This document shows, one piece after another, positions 48,101-56,812 of a stretch of DNA of 64,000 nucleotides. Within the stretch, counting starts at the first letter, position 1; every line of letters begins with the position of its first letter. The translations under genes were made by a program, and so were the position numbers. This stretch comes from Photobacterium pectinilyticum. Its GTDB lineage: Bacteria; Pseudomonadota; Gammaproteobacteria; Enterobacterales; Vibrionaceae. The DNA lies in contig NZ_JANEYT010000001.1 of assembly GCF_024357955.1 (NCBI RefSeq), positions 158,150-222,149 of the forward strand. The letters are read 5' to 3'. The notes below the pieces were generated by a model. The model saw nothing but the letters and a program-made list of their open reading frames with translations. It ran no database searches and was not told the origin of the DNA.

Positions 48101-49279
48101 ATGTTTCTAAAAGCATTACAAATACAAAACCCGGCACTGATTGATAGTGCTATTGCGCTATTGCAAAGCGGTGCCATCCTACCCGATACCTATGTCGTTG
48201 ATGTTGACCAGTTCACTGAAAATGCCCAACTCATCAAAGCCAAGGCAGATCAATACGGGGTCAAACTGTATGGTATGACAAAGCAACTTGGCCGAAACCC
48301 CTTGCTCGCGAAAATTCTGGTCGATGAATTAGGTTACGACGGTATCGTTTGCGTTGACTATAAAGAAGCCCGCCAACTCCATCTAGCCGGTGTCAGAATC
48401 AGCCATATCGGCCATCTTGTACAGCCACCTAGCCATTACATTCCCTACATTGTCTCAACGATTCAGCCCGATGTGATCACTGTCTACTCACTGGATAAAG
48501 CCAGAGAGATCTCAGCTGCCGCAGTTAAGGCCAAGCGCCATCAAGGCATCCTTCTGAAATTCTTCCATGCCTCCGATTGTTTGTATACCAATCAGGAAGC
48601 TGGTTTTCCCATCGAGTCGCTCGAGACAGTCTGTCATGACATCGCAGCCATGCCGAACCTACAGATCTCCGGGCTGACCCATTTCCCTTGTTTTCTATAT
48701 AACCCAGCCACTCAGAGCACAGATCCAACCCACAACCTCGACACGTTGCTAGATGCCAAGGCACACGCTGAACGACTTGGTTATCAAATATCTCAGCTCA
48801 ATATGCCTTCTGCCACCAGCTGCCACACACTCGGCAAAATACAACAATTCGAAGGCACACATGGTGAGCCCGGCCATGCACTGACTGGCACCATCCCGGC
48901 CAATCAAGATGCTAGCCAGCCAGAAAAGGTAGCATTAGCTTATGCGACGGAAGTGTCCCACCAGTTCGGAGGCACCAGTTACTGCTATGGCGGCGGCTAC
49001 TATCGCCGCGGCCAATTAGACCATGCGCTGGTCAGACATACCCATCAAGGCTCAGTGCAAGACACCTTGGTCGGTGTACATAATGACGATGAAGCCAGCA
49101 TCGATTACCACCTACAGCTCGAGCACCTCTTCCCGGTCGGCACTCCCGTCATCATGGCGTTCCGAACCCAGATTTTTGTTACCCGCAGTGACGTCGCACT
49201 GGTCACGGGGATCTCAAACAACCAGCCGGCATTACTGGGCTTATACGACGCGCAGGGAAACGAGGTGAAGCATGGCTAA
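48101..49279 (+). CDS. yhfX: YhfX, PLP-dependent alanine-racemase-fold enzyme
   Basis: 392 residues (E. coli 387). It has the fold-type III alanine-racemase-like N-terminal barrel, with the candidate Schiff-base lysine at Lys61 (YGMTKQLGRNP). A beta domain follows. It probably acts on an amino-containing intermediate. The reaction is unknown. It overlaps yhfW by 8 bp. Confidence 0.86.
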   Translation: MFLKALQIQNPALIDSAIALLQSGAILPDTYVVDVDQFTENAQLIKAKADQYGVKLYGMTKQLGRNPLLAKILVDELGYDGIVCVDYKEARQLHLAGVRISHIGHLVQPPSHYIPYIVSTIQPDVITVYSLDKAREISAAAVKAKRHQGILLKFFHASDCLYTNQEAGFPIESLETVCHDIAAMPNLQISGLTHFPCFLYNPATQSTDPTHNLDTLLDAKAHAERLGYQISQLNMPSATSCHTLGKIQQFEGTHGEPGHALTGTIPANQDASQPEKVALAYATEVSHQFGGTSYCYGGGYYRRGQLDHALVRHTHQGSVQDTLVGVHNDDEASIDYHLQLEHLFPVGTPVIMAFRTQIFVTRSDVALVTGISNNQPALLGLYDAQGNEVKHG

Positions 49280-50549
49280 ATTTGTTGTCGTCGTACTCGA
49301 TGGCTTTGGAGTCGGTGAGATGCCTGATGTCACAGACACTCGGCCACAGGACTGCGGCGCCAATACCGCCGTTAAGCTTCTGGATCATTTTCCACTTAAA
49401 AGGCTACCCACTTTGGAACAGCTGGGGCTGATCAACATAACCGGTTTGACGCGATCTGTCATGCAGCCCTCCCCTTGCGCCAACTGGGGTACAGCCAAAC
49501 TAGCCCATTACGGATGCGATACTTTCATGGGGCATCAAGAGATCATGGGCACGCTTCCCAAACCACCGATGATCAAGCCCTTCCAGGAATCAATCGATAG
49601 CATCGAGCACGCCTTGAAACAAGAAGGCTACCCGACAGAACGCATAACCCGGGGTCCACTGCAATTACTGATGGTAAAAGGATGTGTGGTTATTGGTGAC
49701 AACCTAGAAGCGGATCTAGGCCAAGTGTATAACTTGACAGCAAATTTCAACCAGATCAGTTTTGACGAAGTCAAGCAGATCGCCATGGTGGTTCGCGGAG
49801 CGAATGCCGTCAGCCGCAATATCGCTTTTGGCGGTTTTATCCCATCAATGGATCGCGTCTTTAGTGCCATCGAAACGAAAACAGACCAACAAGGCAAGCT
49901 AGCCTATATCGGCGTGAATGCCCCCGATTCCGGCGCCTATGACGAAGGTTTTCAGGTTGTACACATGGGCTTTGGTGTCGACGCTCATACCCAAACGCCA
50001 CATCAACTCGCCAAGGTCGGGGTACCGACCTACCTGTATGGCAAGGTCGCCGATATTGTCCTAAATGAATCCGGCACCTCATACACATCAGTGGTCGATA
50101 CCGACCAAATTTTCTCCCTGCTACTGCACGATCTCGACCAGCGACAGGGATTCTTCTGCGCCAATATCCAAGAAACCGATTTATCCGGACATCTACAGGA
50201 TCCCAAACGCTACTGGCAAGTGCTAGAAAAAGCCGATCGCGGACTGGCTGCGACCATCGATACCCTCAACCCCGGCGATGTTTTGATTGTCATGGCTGAC
50301 CATGGCAACGACCCCTTTATTGGCCATACCAAGCATACCCGTGAGCAGGTTCCCTTAATGCTTTTTAGCCCCGGAGTCGCCGGGATCCCAATAGGGTACC
50401 GAGACACCCTTGCTGATATCGGTACCAGCGCAGCGGCATTTTTCGGCGCGAGTCCCCCCGAGTCGGGGCGTCCGTTGCAGGTACTACGCAAACTCGAACA
50501 GGAGCGGCACTCCTTCCAATTAAATGCCAAAAATAAATTAATCCAATAA
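49272..50549 (+). CDS. yhfW: YhfW, phosphopentomutase-like enzyme
   Basis: 425 residues, alkaline-phosphatase superfamily, nearest to phosphopentomutase. The metal-binding Asp is in VVVLDGFGVGEMPD. The second metal cluster is MADHGNDP...GHTKHTRE, very close to DeoB. The central cap is shortened or altered, and the usual threonine nucleophile region is GANTAVKLLDH near residue 37. It probably moves phosphate on a sugar- or amino-sugar-phosphate. It is the last gene of the yhf operon here. Confidence 0.88.
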   Translation: MAKFVVVVLDGFGVGEMPDVTDTRPQDCGANTAVKLLDHFPLKRLPTLEQLGLINITGLTRSVMQPSPCANWGTAKLAHYGCDTFMGHQEIMGTLPKPPMIKPFQESIDSIEHALKQEGYPTERITRGPLQLLMVKGCVVIGDNLEADLGQVYNLTANFNQISFDEVKQIAMVVRGANAVSRNIAFGGFIPSMDRVFSAIETKTDQQGKLAYIGVNAPDSGAYDEGFQVVHMGFGVDAHTQTPHQLAKVGVPTYLYGKVADIVLNESGTSYTSVVDTDQIFSLLLHDLDQRQGFFCANIQETDLSGHLQDPKRYWQVLEKADRGLAATIDTLNPGDVLIVMADHGNDPFIGHTKHTREQVPLMLFSPGVAGIPIGYRDTLADIGTSAAAFFGASPPESGRPLQVLRKLEQERHSFQLNAKNKLIQ

Positions 50550-50567
50550 CTTACAGGAAAGACAACA

Positions 50568-50781
50568 ATGTGCAAATGTCGTCATTACCTTGCTTGAACC
50601 TTATGCCAAAGGAGATAAGAAGAAAATTGTATTGCACAATACCGATGTAAACCTGCTGTCTGCGTCAAATTTCACCGGCGATCAAGTCACCTTCAATGGC
50701 AACGTGTATGAAGCCAAGTGGTGGACATCTGGTAACCAACCTGATCAAGGGGGTCCTTGGAAAATCGTGGGCAATTGCTAA
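50568..50781 (+). pseudogene. Remnant with a chitin-binding (CBM5/12) domain
   Basis: An ATG at 50568 with GGAAAG upstream opens a frame that stops after nine codons. In another frame, from about 50578, the sequence reads VVITLLEPYAKGDKKK and then a CBM5/12-like domain (NFTGDQVTFNGNVYEAKWW, then WKIVGNC and a stop). This looks like the decayed C-terminus of an exported chitinase or chitin-binding protein. It lies exactly at the junction of the two convergent accessory operons. Confidence 0.7.
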
Positions 50782-50865
50782 TGTCTACGGTTTTTCCGCT
50801 TATTTATCGGCGGTAATCCAGATCGTCCCCGTCGCCACTCAATGCTCTTTGTCGTGGTGGGATAT

Positions 50866-50890
50866 AAAAATAGGGGCAACCGCCCCTATA
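50866..50890 (-). terminator. Terminator of the ABC/phosphatase operon
   Basis: ATAGGGGC/GCCCCTAT hairpin, followed on the minus strand by TTTTTATA. Confidence 0.8.
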
Positions 50891-50896
50891 AAAGGC

Positions 50897-51601
50897 CTAT
50901 TTTATTGAGAATACCCGACAGTCCATTTTATGTCGCTTAACCATAGGAGTAAGGCCTGCGGCTTTGGCTATCGCAATACCTGCGGCACAGTCCCAAAAAC
51001 TGATATGGTTTTGCACATAGCGGTCTAACCGACCTAAGGCGGTAAATGCACACTCGACTGCACAGCACCCCAGTGATACCAGGGTATATCCTTCATGCTC
51101 AAGCTGAGATTCCATTTCTTGTCTTTCAGTCTCAGGCCAAATAGCGTTGCGTCCTACTGCTGCTAACCGTGGGATCGTCTCACCCCGATTGACGATATCA
51201 CCATTAAGTCTTACCTCTATGGACTCTCCACCAACAAGCGTCTCATTCAGACCCGGCATGGCAATCACACCAATAACTGGCTCACCATCCACTACCCAGG
51301 CAATGGATACCGCCCAGTACGGGTGTCCGCGAAGGTAATTTGTAGTGCCATCAATGGGATCGATGATCCAATAGGCACTGCACTCATCCCCGCCATTTTC
51401 TTCGCCAATAATGGCTTCTCCCGGAAAAGAATCAGCTATCAAACGCCTCGCCAGGACCTCAGTCTCCAGATCAACTTCCGACGCAAAATCCCGTAGACTT
51501 TTAGTCGTAATTTCAACACGTTGTTGGTTTTGTTTCTCGATTGCAAACTGGCCTAACGCCGCTGCTATTTTTTCAATTTTTACTATTCGTTGTTGATGCA
51601 T
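50897..51601 (-). CDS. Inositol monophosphatase-family phosphatase
   Basis: 234 residues of the Mg2+-dependent, Li+-sensitive phosphatase fold. The metal-site motifs are IIGEENGG (Glu67, Glu68), DPIDGTTNY (Asp81, Asp84) and WDCAAGIAIAKAAG. It is shorter than E. coli SuhB (267). Candidate substrates are inositol phosphates, other polyol phosphates, histidinol phosphate or PAP. It is 9 bp downstream of an ABC permease, so it very likely dephosphorylates what that system imports. Confidence 0.9.
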   Translation of the reverse strand: MHQQRIVKIEKIAAALGQFAIEKQNQQRVEITTKSLRDFASEVDLETEVLARRLIADSFPGEAIIGEENGGDECSAYWIIDPIDGTTNYLRGHPYWAVSIAWVVDGEPVIGVIAMPGLNETLVGGESIEVRLNGDIVNRGETIPRLAAVGRNAIWPETERQEMESQLEHEGYTLVSLGCCAVECAFTALGRLDRYVQNHISFWDCAAGIAIAKAAGLTPMVKRHKMDCRVFSIK

Positions 51602-51610
51602 GCTAATTAA

Positions 51611-53305
51611 TCAATGTTTGTTTTTATCCATACCGTAATGGTTGGCTAAGAATGTAATAATCGACGCAATAATCATCATCAATACAATGTAAACGAGTGA
51701 AATTGCAGTTTGTTCATCCCCGACAGCCGTCGTGGCGTTCATCAACGCGATACCCAATGGCAGGTTATCAACGTTATACAGCATAACAGAGAGGTTATAG
51801 TCACTCAGCGATGACTTGAATGATAGCGCACCAACCAAAATGATAACTGGTGCCATCAGTGGTAGCGTGACCTTAAAGAAGCTATACAGTGGTGATGCCC
51901 CCAAAGACTTCGCCGCATCGTCTAGATTCGGATCCATTGAACGTAAACCCGCTCCCAGCATCCTTACCATGAACGGCAGGCCGCTGATGGTCATAGCAAT
52001 AGGCAGTATCCAATATGAGCCAACTAAAACATTACCGAAAATCAGAGCCTTAGGTGCGTCATAGGCAACGATAAAACCGATGGCAATCATGGTTGATGGC
52101 ATAAACCACGGTAAGTACAGAATGTACTCCAGCCCTTTTGCGAACACGTTTTTATATTTGTGAATAAGGTTCGTGCAGATAACAGCAAAAATAAGGCCAG
52201 CCAGCGTCGAAATACTGCTCAAGTTAACACTGTTCAAAAATGGCTTAAACGCATGTCCACCACTTAATACCGTTTTATAGTTTTCAAGGGTAAACCTCGT
52301 TGGGAACGTTTCTGTCAGAATACTTTCACTTGGTGCAAAGGAGAAAATAATCACCAGCGCCACCGGTGCGATATATACAATAAACAACGTGTAGGCGATG
52401 ATGTGTACCGTGATATTGGCAATTTTGGAGGGTATTTCTACCTTCTGTAGCCGCTCTGTGGTTTTTGAAATTGAGTAATAAGTCCCTTTATCCTCAATAC
52501 GTCGCATCAAAACCAGCAATACAAGTGAAACCAGACCAAGCAACAAAGCTAACAGTGCCGCCATATCAGCACGACCGATTTGCGACAGAAGCAAGATGAT
52601 CGAGTTCACCATATGGAAATCCTTGCCCCCCAGGATCTCTGGTGCAGCAAAAGACGACAGCGAACTAAGTAATGTCAGCAATGTTACTGCAAATAAGGTC
52701 GGACTCAGTACTGGTAATACTATCTTAATAAAGGTAGGGATAACGCCCATCCCCAGACTACGCGCTGCCTGAACTACAGAGAAATCGATTTTCTTAATTG
52801 CAGCCCTCAAGAACAGAATATGCATCGTTGTCATTGAGAAGGTATGCACGAATAAAACGGCATACTCCCCACGGAACCAGTGACGATTCATATCAGGGAA
52901 TACATCTACGAGCAATTTGGTGATAATACCTGTTGATGAATAGATGAAGTTATACCCGGTCACCAAGGCTACCGATGAATAAATCAAAGGGGTCATAAAG
53001 GCAAACTTGAGTATTGTTGCCCCCCGAACTTTGAAAAAGTCGATCACCGCCACCTGAAAAATGCCGACAATGTTGACCGTAATGATGGTGTAAAGAGAAA
53101 TTCGCAGTGTGTTTATAACACTATCGTTTACCCGCTTAGAGTTCCAGAGACGCATTAACGCACTGGTGGAGAATTCACCATTTTTGTAAAAAGAGGTAGA
53201 AAAAATCTCATATACCGGATAGATCAACAATGCGGAAAGAACCCATACAATACAGGCAGATAAAAGCCACAACGACAGTTTCCTGGCTTGTTTGTCTGAC
53301 ATCAT
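51611..53305 (-). CDS. ABC transporter permease, fused double-domain (FbpB/AfuB type)
   Basis: 564 residues with about twelve helices, made of two homologous permease halves. Each has an EAA-type loop for ATPase contact (AARSLGMGVIPTFIKIVLP and DAAKSLGASPLYSFFKVTLP). This fused form is usual for the 'iron(III)' and phosphorylated-solute importers (AfuB, PhnU/V-like). Its start codon overlaps the ATPase stop by 4 bp. Confidence 0.93.
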   Translation of the reverse strand: MMSDKQARKLSLWLLSACIVWVLSALLIYPVYEIFSTSFYKNGEFSTSALMRLWNSKRVNDSVINTLRISLYTIITVNIVGIFQVAVIDFFKVRGATILKFAFMTPLIYSSVALVTGYNFIYSSTGIITKLLVDVFPDMNRHWFRGEYAVLFVHTFSMTTMHILFLRAAIKKIDFSVVQAARSLGMGVIPTFIKIVLPVLSPTLFAVTLLTLLSSLSSFAAPEILGGKDFHMVNSIILLLSQIGRADMAALLALLLGLVSLVLLVLMRRIEDKGTYYSISKTTERLQKVEIPSKIANITVHIIAYTLFIVYIAPVALVIIFSFAPSESILTETFPTRFTLENYKTVLSGGHAFKPFLNSVNLSSISTLAGLIFAVICTNLIHKYKNVFAKGLEYILYLPWFMPSTMIAIGFIVAYDAPKALIFGNVLVGSYWILPIAMTISGLPFMVRMLGAGLRSMDPNLDDAAKSLGASPLYSFFKVTLPLMAPVIILVGALSFKSSLSDYNLSVMLYNVDNLPLGIALMNATTAVGDEQTAISLVYIVLMMIIASIITFLANHYGMDKNKH

Positions 53306-54315
53306 CTGGACTCACCTATTACGATAATGTCTTCAAGGTCAAACCCGGCATAAACCATATCGAATGGCTTGATCTTTACGGCCATATGGCTGGGGATAAC
53401 ACACGAAAGATTGCTGAAACCGACTTTTATCTCATAACCAGTTGTCATGCCTTTATAAACAATATCATTCACCTTCGCTAAAAATGAATATTGGTGACTA
53501 TTACTCGCCTGAATGCTGTCGTGATACACAGAAATCCTTTCAGGCCGAATGAACATCTGCCGGTGCTCTTCTATATTAGCGAGTGTTTTTATTTCCTGGG
53601 TAACCTCATGAGACTCGCCGATAAAGTCACACACAAAAGCGGTTTGTGGTTGAGCGTACAGCTCTTCAGGTGCCCCCACTTGCTCAATGTTGCCAGCATT
53701 CAGAAGAGCAATACGGTCAGACATTGACATAGCTTCTTCCTGATCATGCGTAACAAAAATCGTTGTGAAACCGAGCTCCTTTTGTAACCGCTTGATCTCG
53801 TTGCGCATAACAATACGCAATTTAGCATCCAGATTAGACAGAGGTTCATCCATCAACAGAATACGCGGACTCATAATCAATGAACGGGCAACGGCTACGC
53901 GCTGCTGTTGTCCACCGGAAAGCTCGGTTGGTTTTTTGTTAGCTTGCTCGGCGATACCCACCAGTTTAAGCATATGGTTGACACGCTCAACCATATCGAC
54001 CTTGTTTAGTTTTTTGACTTTCAGCCCAAATGCAACATTGTCAAAAACGGTTAGGTGCGGAAACAGGGCATAGTTCTGAAAAACAATGCCAATGCCTCGT
54101 TCCTCAACAGACAACTTAGTCACATCCTTGCCATCAACAAGGATCTTGCCCTTTGATGGATTAAGAAAGCCAGCAAGTAATTTCAGAATGGTTGATTTAC
54201 CACAACCAGATGCGCCTAGCAGAGTAAAAAACTCATTCTCTTTTATGGTCAGGTTCAGGTTATCAATAACGGTTTTGTCGCCGTATTTGACGCCAATATT
54301 TTGTAGTTCAATCAT
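53302..54315 (-). CDS. ABC transporter ATP-binding protein
   Basis: 337 residues. Walker A GASGCGKST, signature ELSGGQQQRVAVARS, Walker B ILLMDEPLSNLD and the H-loop IFVTHDQEEAMS are all intact. A C-terminal TOBE-like domain of about 100 residues follows. It energises the neighbouring permease. Family similarity alone would call it an iron or polyamine ATPase; the context favours an organic phosphate substrate. Confidence 0.94.
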   Translation of the reverse strand: MIELQNIGVKYGDKTVIDNLNLTIKENEFFTLLGASGCGKSTILKLLAGFLNPSKGKILVDGKDVTKLSVEERGIGIVFQNYALFPHLTVFDNVAFGLKVKKLNKVDMVERVNHMLKLVGIAEQANKKPTELSGGQQQRVAVARSLIMSPRILLMDEPLSNLDAKLRIVMRNEIKRLQKELGFTTIFVTHDQEEAMSMSDRIALLNAGNIEQVGAPEELYAQPQTAFVCDFIGESHEVTQEIKTLANIEEHRQMFIRPERISVYHDSIQASNSHQYSFLAKVNDIVYKGMTTGYEIKVGFSNLSCVIPSHMAVKIKPFDMVYAGFDLEDIIVIGESR

Positions 54316-54334
54316 AATTTTAATCAGAGCAGGG

Positions 54335-54347
54335 GCCCGTTCCGGGC
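54335..54347 (-). promoter_or_regulatory. Small GC-rich stem-loop between binding-protein and ATPase genes
   Basis: GCCCG-TTC-CGGGC can fold on the minus-strand message. Such hairpins commonly lower expression of the membrane components relative to the abundant binding protein. Confidence 0.5.
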
Positions 54348-54364
54348 TTCTAAAAAGAAAGGGG

Positions 54365-55369
54365 TTACAGTACGTCTAGCTGAATATTTTCCAGCCAGGT
54401 ATTTTGGTGTTCAGTGACAAATTCCCAGTCTATATTCTGCACATCAAACATGTTTGCATACTTTTGGATGTTTCGGTTTGAACGCTTTATCGCCTCCGGA
54501 TGAGCCGGGGTTTGGTTAAAGCGGTTTGCATATTTAGCCATAAATTCTGGCGAACCGAACCAGTCAATAAATCTCTGTGCAGTTTCGATATTATCCGTAC
54601 CTTTTACAATACCGATACCTTCAGCAACGATAGGCGTACCTTCAATAGGGTTAACATAATTCATTTTAATGCGATTGCTGTTGGCATTGCTCATCACGCC
54701 ACCAAGCCAGTTAAGAACAATCGGTGTTTCCCCTGTCGCCACATGTCTCCAATATTCAGTGCCCTCTGACATAGGATTAACGTTATCAAACAGGTCACGC
54801 ATATAATCCCAGGCTTTGTCATCAATCTGGCCTTCTTCGGTCTTAAACTGATGGATCATGCCAGACAAATAAACCCGCGTTGTCTGAGCCGATAAATTAC
54901 CAATAGAGAATTTATCTGCGTACTCAGGATTAACCAGATCAAGCCATGATTTAGGTGCTTGTTCTTCCGTCATATGCTCGCTGTTGTATGCCATAACAAC
55001 AGGGGTTTGCCAGAACATATGGAAGTAACCATCCTTATCTTTATATGCCTCTGGTAGGCCTTCTTCCCATGAAGGAGTGTATTGATCTAAGAGGCCATGC
55101 TGTTTTAATGAGTACATTCCTGTCTGAGTTAACCCCATTACGACATCGGCTTGGCGGTTATTTCGCTCTGCAACCAGACGATCATGCAATTCACCACCAC
55201 CTCCAGACAGATAGCGCAGATCGATACCTAGCGCCCGGTAAGCCTCTTTGGCAATAAAGTCACCACGAGCGCCGGCGGCTTGAGGAGAGTAGATGATTAG
55301 AGAGTCCGCCAGTACGTGAGTTGATGCAAAAGCCATTAATGCAGCAAATGTAAATTTTGTTCTTGCCAT
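54365..55369 (-). CDS. Periplasmic solute-binding protein of the AfuA/FbpA group
   Basis: 334 residues with a signal peptide ending HVLADS at about residue 22. The mature fold is extracellular solute-binding family 1 (LIIYSPQAAGARGDFIAKEAYRALG at the start). The tyrosine pairs that ferric-binding proteins use are not evident, which argues against iron. The AfuA branch binds hexose phosphates, and others bind 2-aminoethylphosphonate. It heads the operon SBP-ATPase-permease-phosphatase. Confidence 0.88.
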   Translation of the reverse strand: MARTKFTFAALMAFASTHVLADSLIIYSPQAAGARGDFIAKEAYRALGIDLRYLSGGGGELHDRLVAERNNRQADVVMGLTQTGMYSLKQHGLLDQYTPSWEEGLPEAYKDKDGYFHMFWQTPVVMAYNSEHMTEEQAPKSWLDLVNPEYADKFSIGNLSAQTTRVYLSGMIHQFKTEEGQIDDKAWDYMRDLFDNVNPMSEGTEYWRHVATGETPIVLNWLGGVMSNANSNRIKMNYVNPIEGTPIVAEGIGIVKGTDNIETAQRFIDWFGSPEFMAKYANRFNQTPAHPEAIKRSNRNIQKYANMFDVQNIDWEFVTEHQNTWLENIQLDVL

Positions 55370-55428
55370 AATTTTTACCTACCCATAATTGGAAATTGCG
55401 GGGAGTATATTGAGTTTGTATTACAACT

Positions 55429-55447
55429 AAATTACACGGTGTAATTT
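55429..55447. promoter_or_regulatory. Palindromic operator upstream of the ABC operon
   Basis: AAATTACACGGTGTAATTT is a perfect 9-bp inverted repeat around one G. It lies 60-78 bp before the binding-protein start codon and between that gene and the ROK regulator gene (the latter oriented the same way and ending 60 bp away). It is probably the binding site of that regulator. Confidence 0.7.
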
Positions 55448-55506
55448 AACTGAGACAGTAAAGCCCTGCATATCACCAGACACGCAAGGCTTTGTTATGA
55501 AGGAAG

Positions 55507-56607
55507 TTAAGCGAATATATTACGGTGAATAGGTAGCCACGCTGTCCCTATTTTTCCCATTTCCGAACCGACAACACAAATCGTAGGCAAAGGCCCCGGA
55601 AAGTAGTTTGCTTCTGTAGTTCTTAGCTTTTGAGCATGTTTTTCAGCTTTATGAGCCAGGATCGTGGTGATTTCAGCAGGAAGAAGTCCCCCGAGAATAA
55701 TTCGCGTAGTATCAAATATCCTGGCAACATTTAAAATAGCTTCACCTAATTGCTTGGCTGCGCGTTCAATCCATACATGAATAGCAAGGTTATCCGCTCC
55801 AAACGACTCCAATTCAGAAAAGTCTTTTACATCTATCTCATTTTCTTGCAGGTGCCGGAACAAGTCTTGACCCGTCGGTCGGTCTTTGTCATAAGGAAAT
55901 AACGCACCAAACTGGCCAGCGTTTCCGTGTTTACCAGTATAAAGATTGCCATCAATGAAAATTCCGCCACCCAGTCCATATCCAACATGCAAAAGACAAA
56001 AATCCTGCCAGCTAGGGTGAGCTTGCTTCACCCCTATAGCAGCACTGGTTGCGTCATTTTCTATCCAACACGGGTAATTTAGTCTCTCTGCAAATTCAGT
56101 ATCGATATCGCAATTCACAAGCAGAGGAAATAATTCATGTTGAAGTAATCGTCGTGGTTTTGTTGAAAAATTACCCGGCACGGCAATCCCGTATCCTAGT
56201 ATATCGTCACCGTCGCAGCCTGCGGCTTCAATGAGTTTATTCGTAAGCTCGTTAACCGTATCACAGATACTAGTGACCGATGCTTCGGGGATTGGAAGCG
56301 TCTCAAATCCAACCTCTTCACCAACCAAATTCGTCATCATTAACGTGACCTGATTTTGTGAAAATTGAACACCAAAAGAATAGGCGCCCATTGGATTTAA
56401 AGTTAACAAAATTGATGGCTGCCCTCTTGAGCCGTAAACTCTGCCGGTTTCTGAAATAAAGCCATCATTAATTAGCCCTTTGACAATTCTGGTGACTGAC
56501 GCAGCGGTCAATCCTGAAGGTTTTGTTAGTTCAATACGTGAAACAGGCTGATGCAAAGCAATTAGCCTCAATAGCACTTTTTCATTATCACTAAGGTTTG
56601 ATTTCAA
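55507..56607 (-). CDS. ROK-family transcriptional regulator lacking the zinc motif
   Basis: 366 residues: winged helix at about 1-70 (IELTKPSGLTAASVTRIVKGL) and a sugar-kinase-like domain with HVGYGLGGGIFIDG. The zinc site of ROK proteins is lost: GEIGH is replaced by GNAGQ and the CxCGxxGCxE triad is absent. The start is probably the TTG at 56607, with GGAAGG eight bases upstream; no in-frame ATG is available nearby. It is transcribed away from the porin and likely controls the porin and ABC units. Confidence 0.88.
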   Translation of the reverse strand: MKSNLSDNEKVLLRLIALHQPVSRIELTKPSGLTAASVTRIVKGLINDGFISETGRVYGSRGQPSILLTLNPMGAYSFGVQFSQNQVTLMMTNLVGEEVGFETLPIPEASVTSICDTVNELTNKLIEAAGCDGDDILGYGIAVPGNFSTKPRRLLQHELFPLLVNCDIDTEFAERLNYPCWIENDATSAAIGVKQAHPSWQDFCLLHVGYGLGGGIFIDGNLYTGKHGNAGQFGALFPYDKDRPTGQDLFRHLQENEIDVKDFSELESFGADNLAIHVWIERAAKQLGEAILNVARIFDTTRIILGGLLPAEITTILAHKAEKHAQKLRTTEANYFPGPLPTICVVGSEMGKIGTAWLPIHRNIFA

Positions 56608-56693
56608 GTTCTGTACCTTCCATGTTTTTCGCTAATTCTAATCAATTTATTGTTCCTGCAAACCATTTATCAGCAATAAAGCACAATTAACTT

Positions 56694-56711
56694 AATTTAC
56701 GTAAAGTAATT
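56694..56711. promoter_or_regulatory. Operator-like palindrome in the ROK-porin intergenic region
   Basis: AATTTACGTAAAGTAATT contains the palindrome TTTACGTAAA and the half-sites AATTTAC and GTAATT, resembling the operator at 55429 (AAATTACAC...GTGTAATTT). It lies about 100 bp before the porin start. Confidence 0.5.
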
Positions 56712-56812
56712 ATATTGTCACATACAGCTCCCATAATGCGTGTCCTGTCGAAAGAGAGTCACTTCTTCCAATACAAAACTTAATGAAATTAATGGATTAG
56801 GCAATTTACAAG

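Noticed and set aside
54365..55369. Annotation of the ABC operon as an iron(III) importer
   Set aside because: Family similarity would allow it, but the gene context (phosphatase, EEP hydrolase, ROK regulator) and the lack of evident iron-ligand tyrosine pairs favour a phosphorylated organic solute. Not proven.
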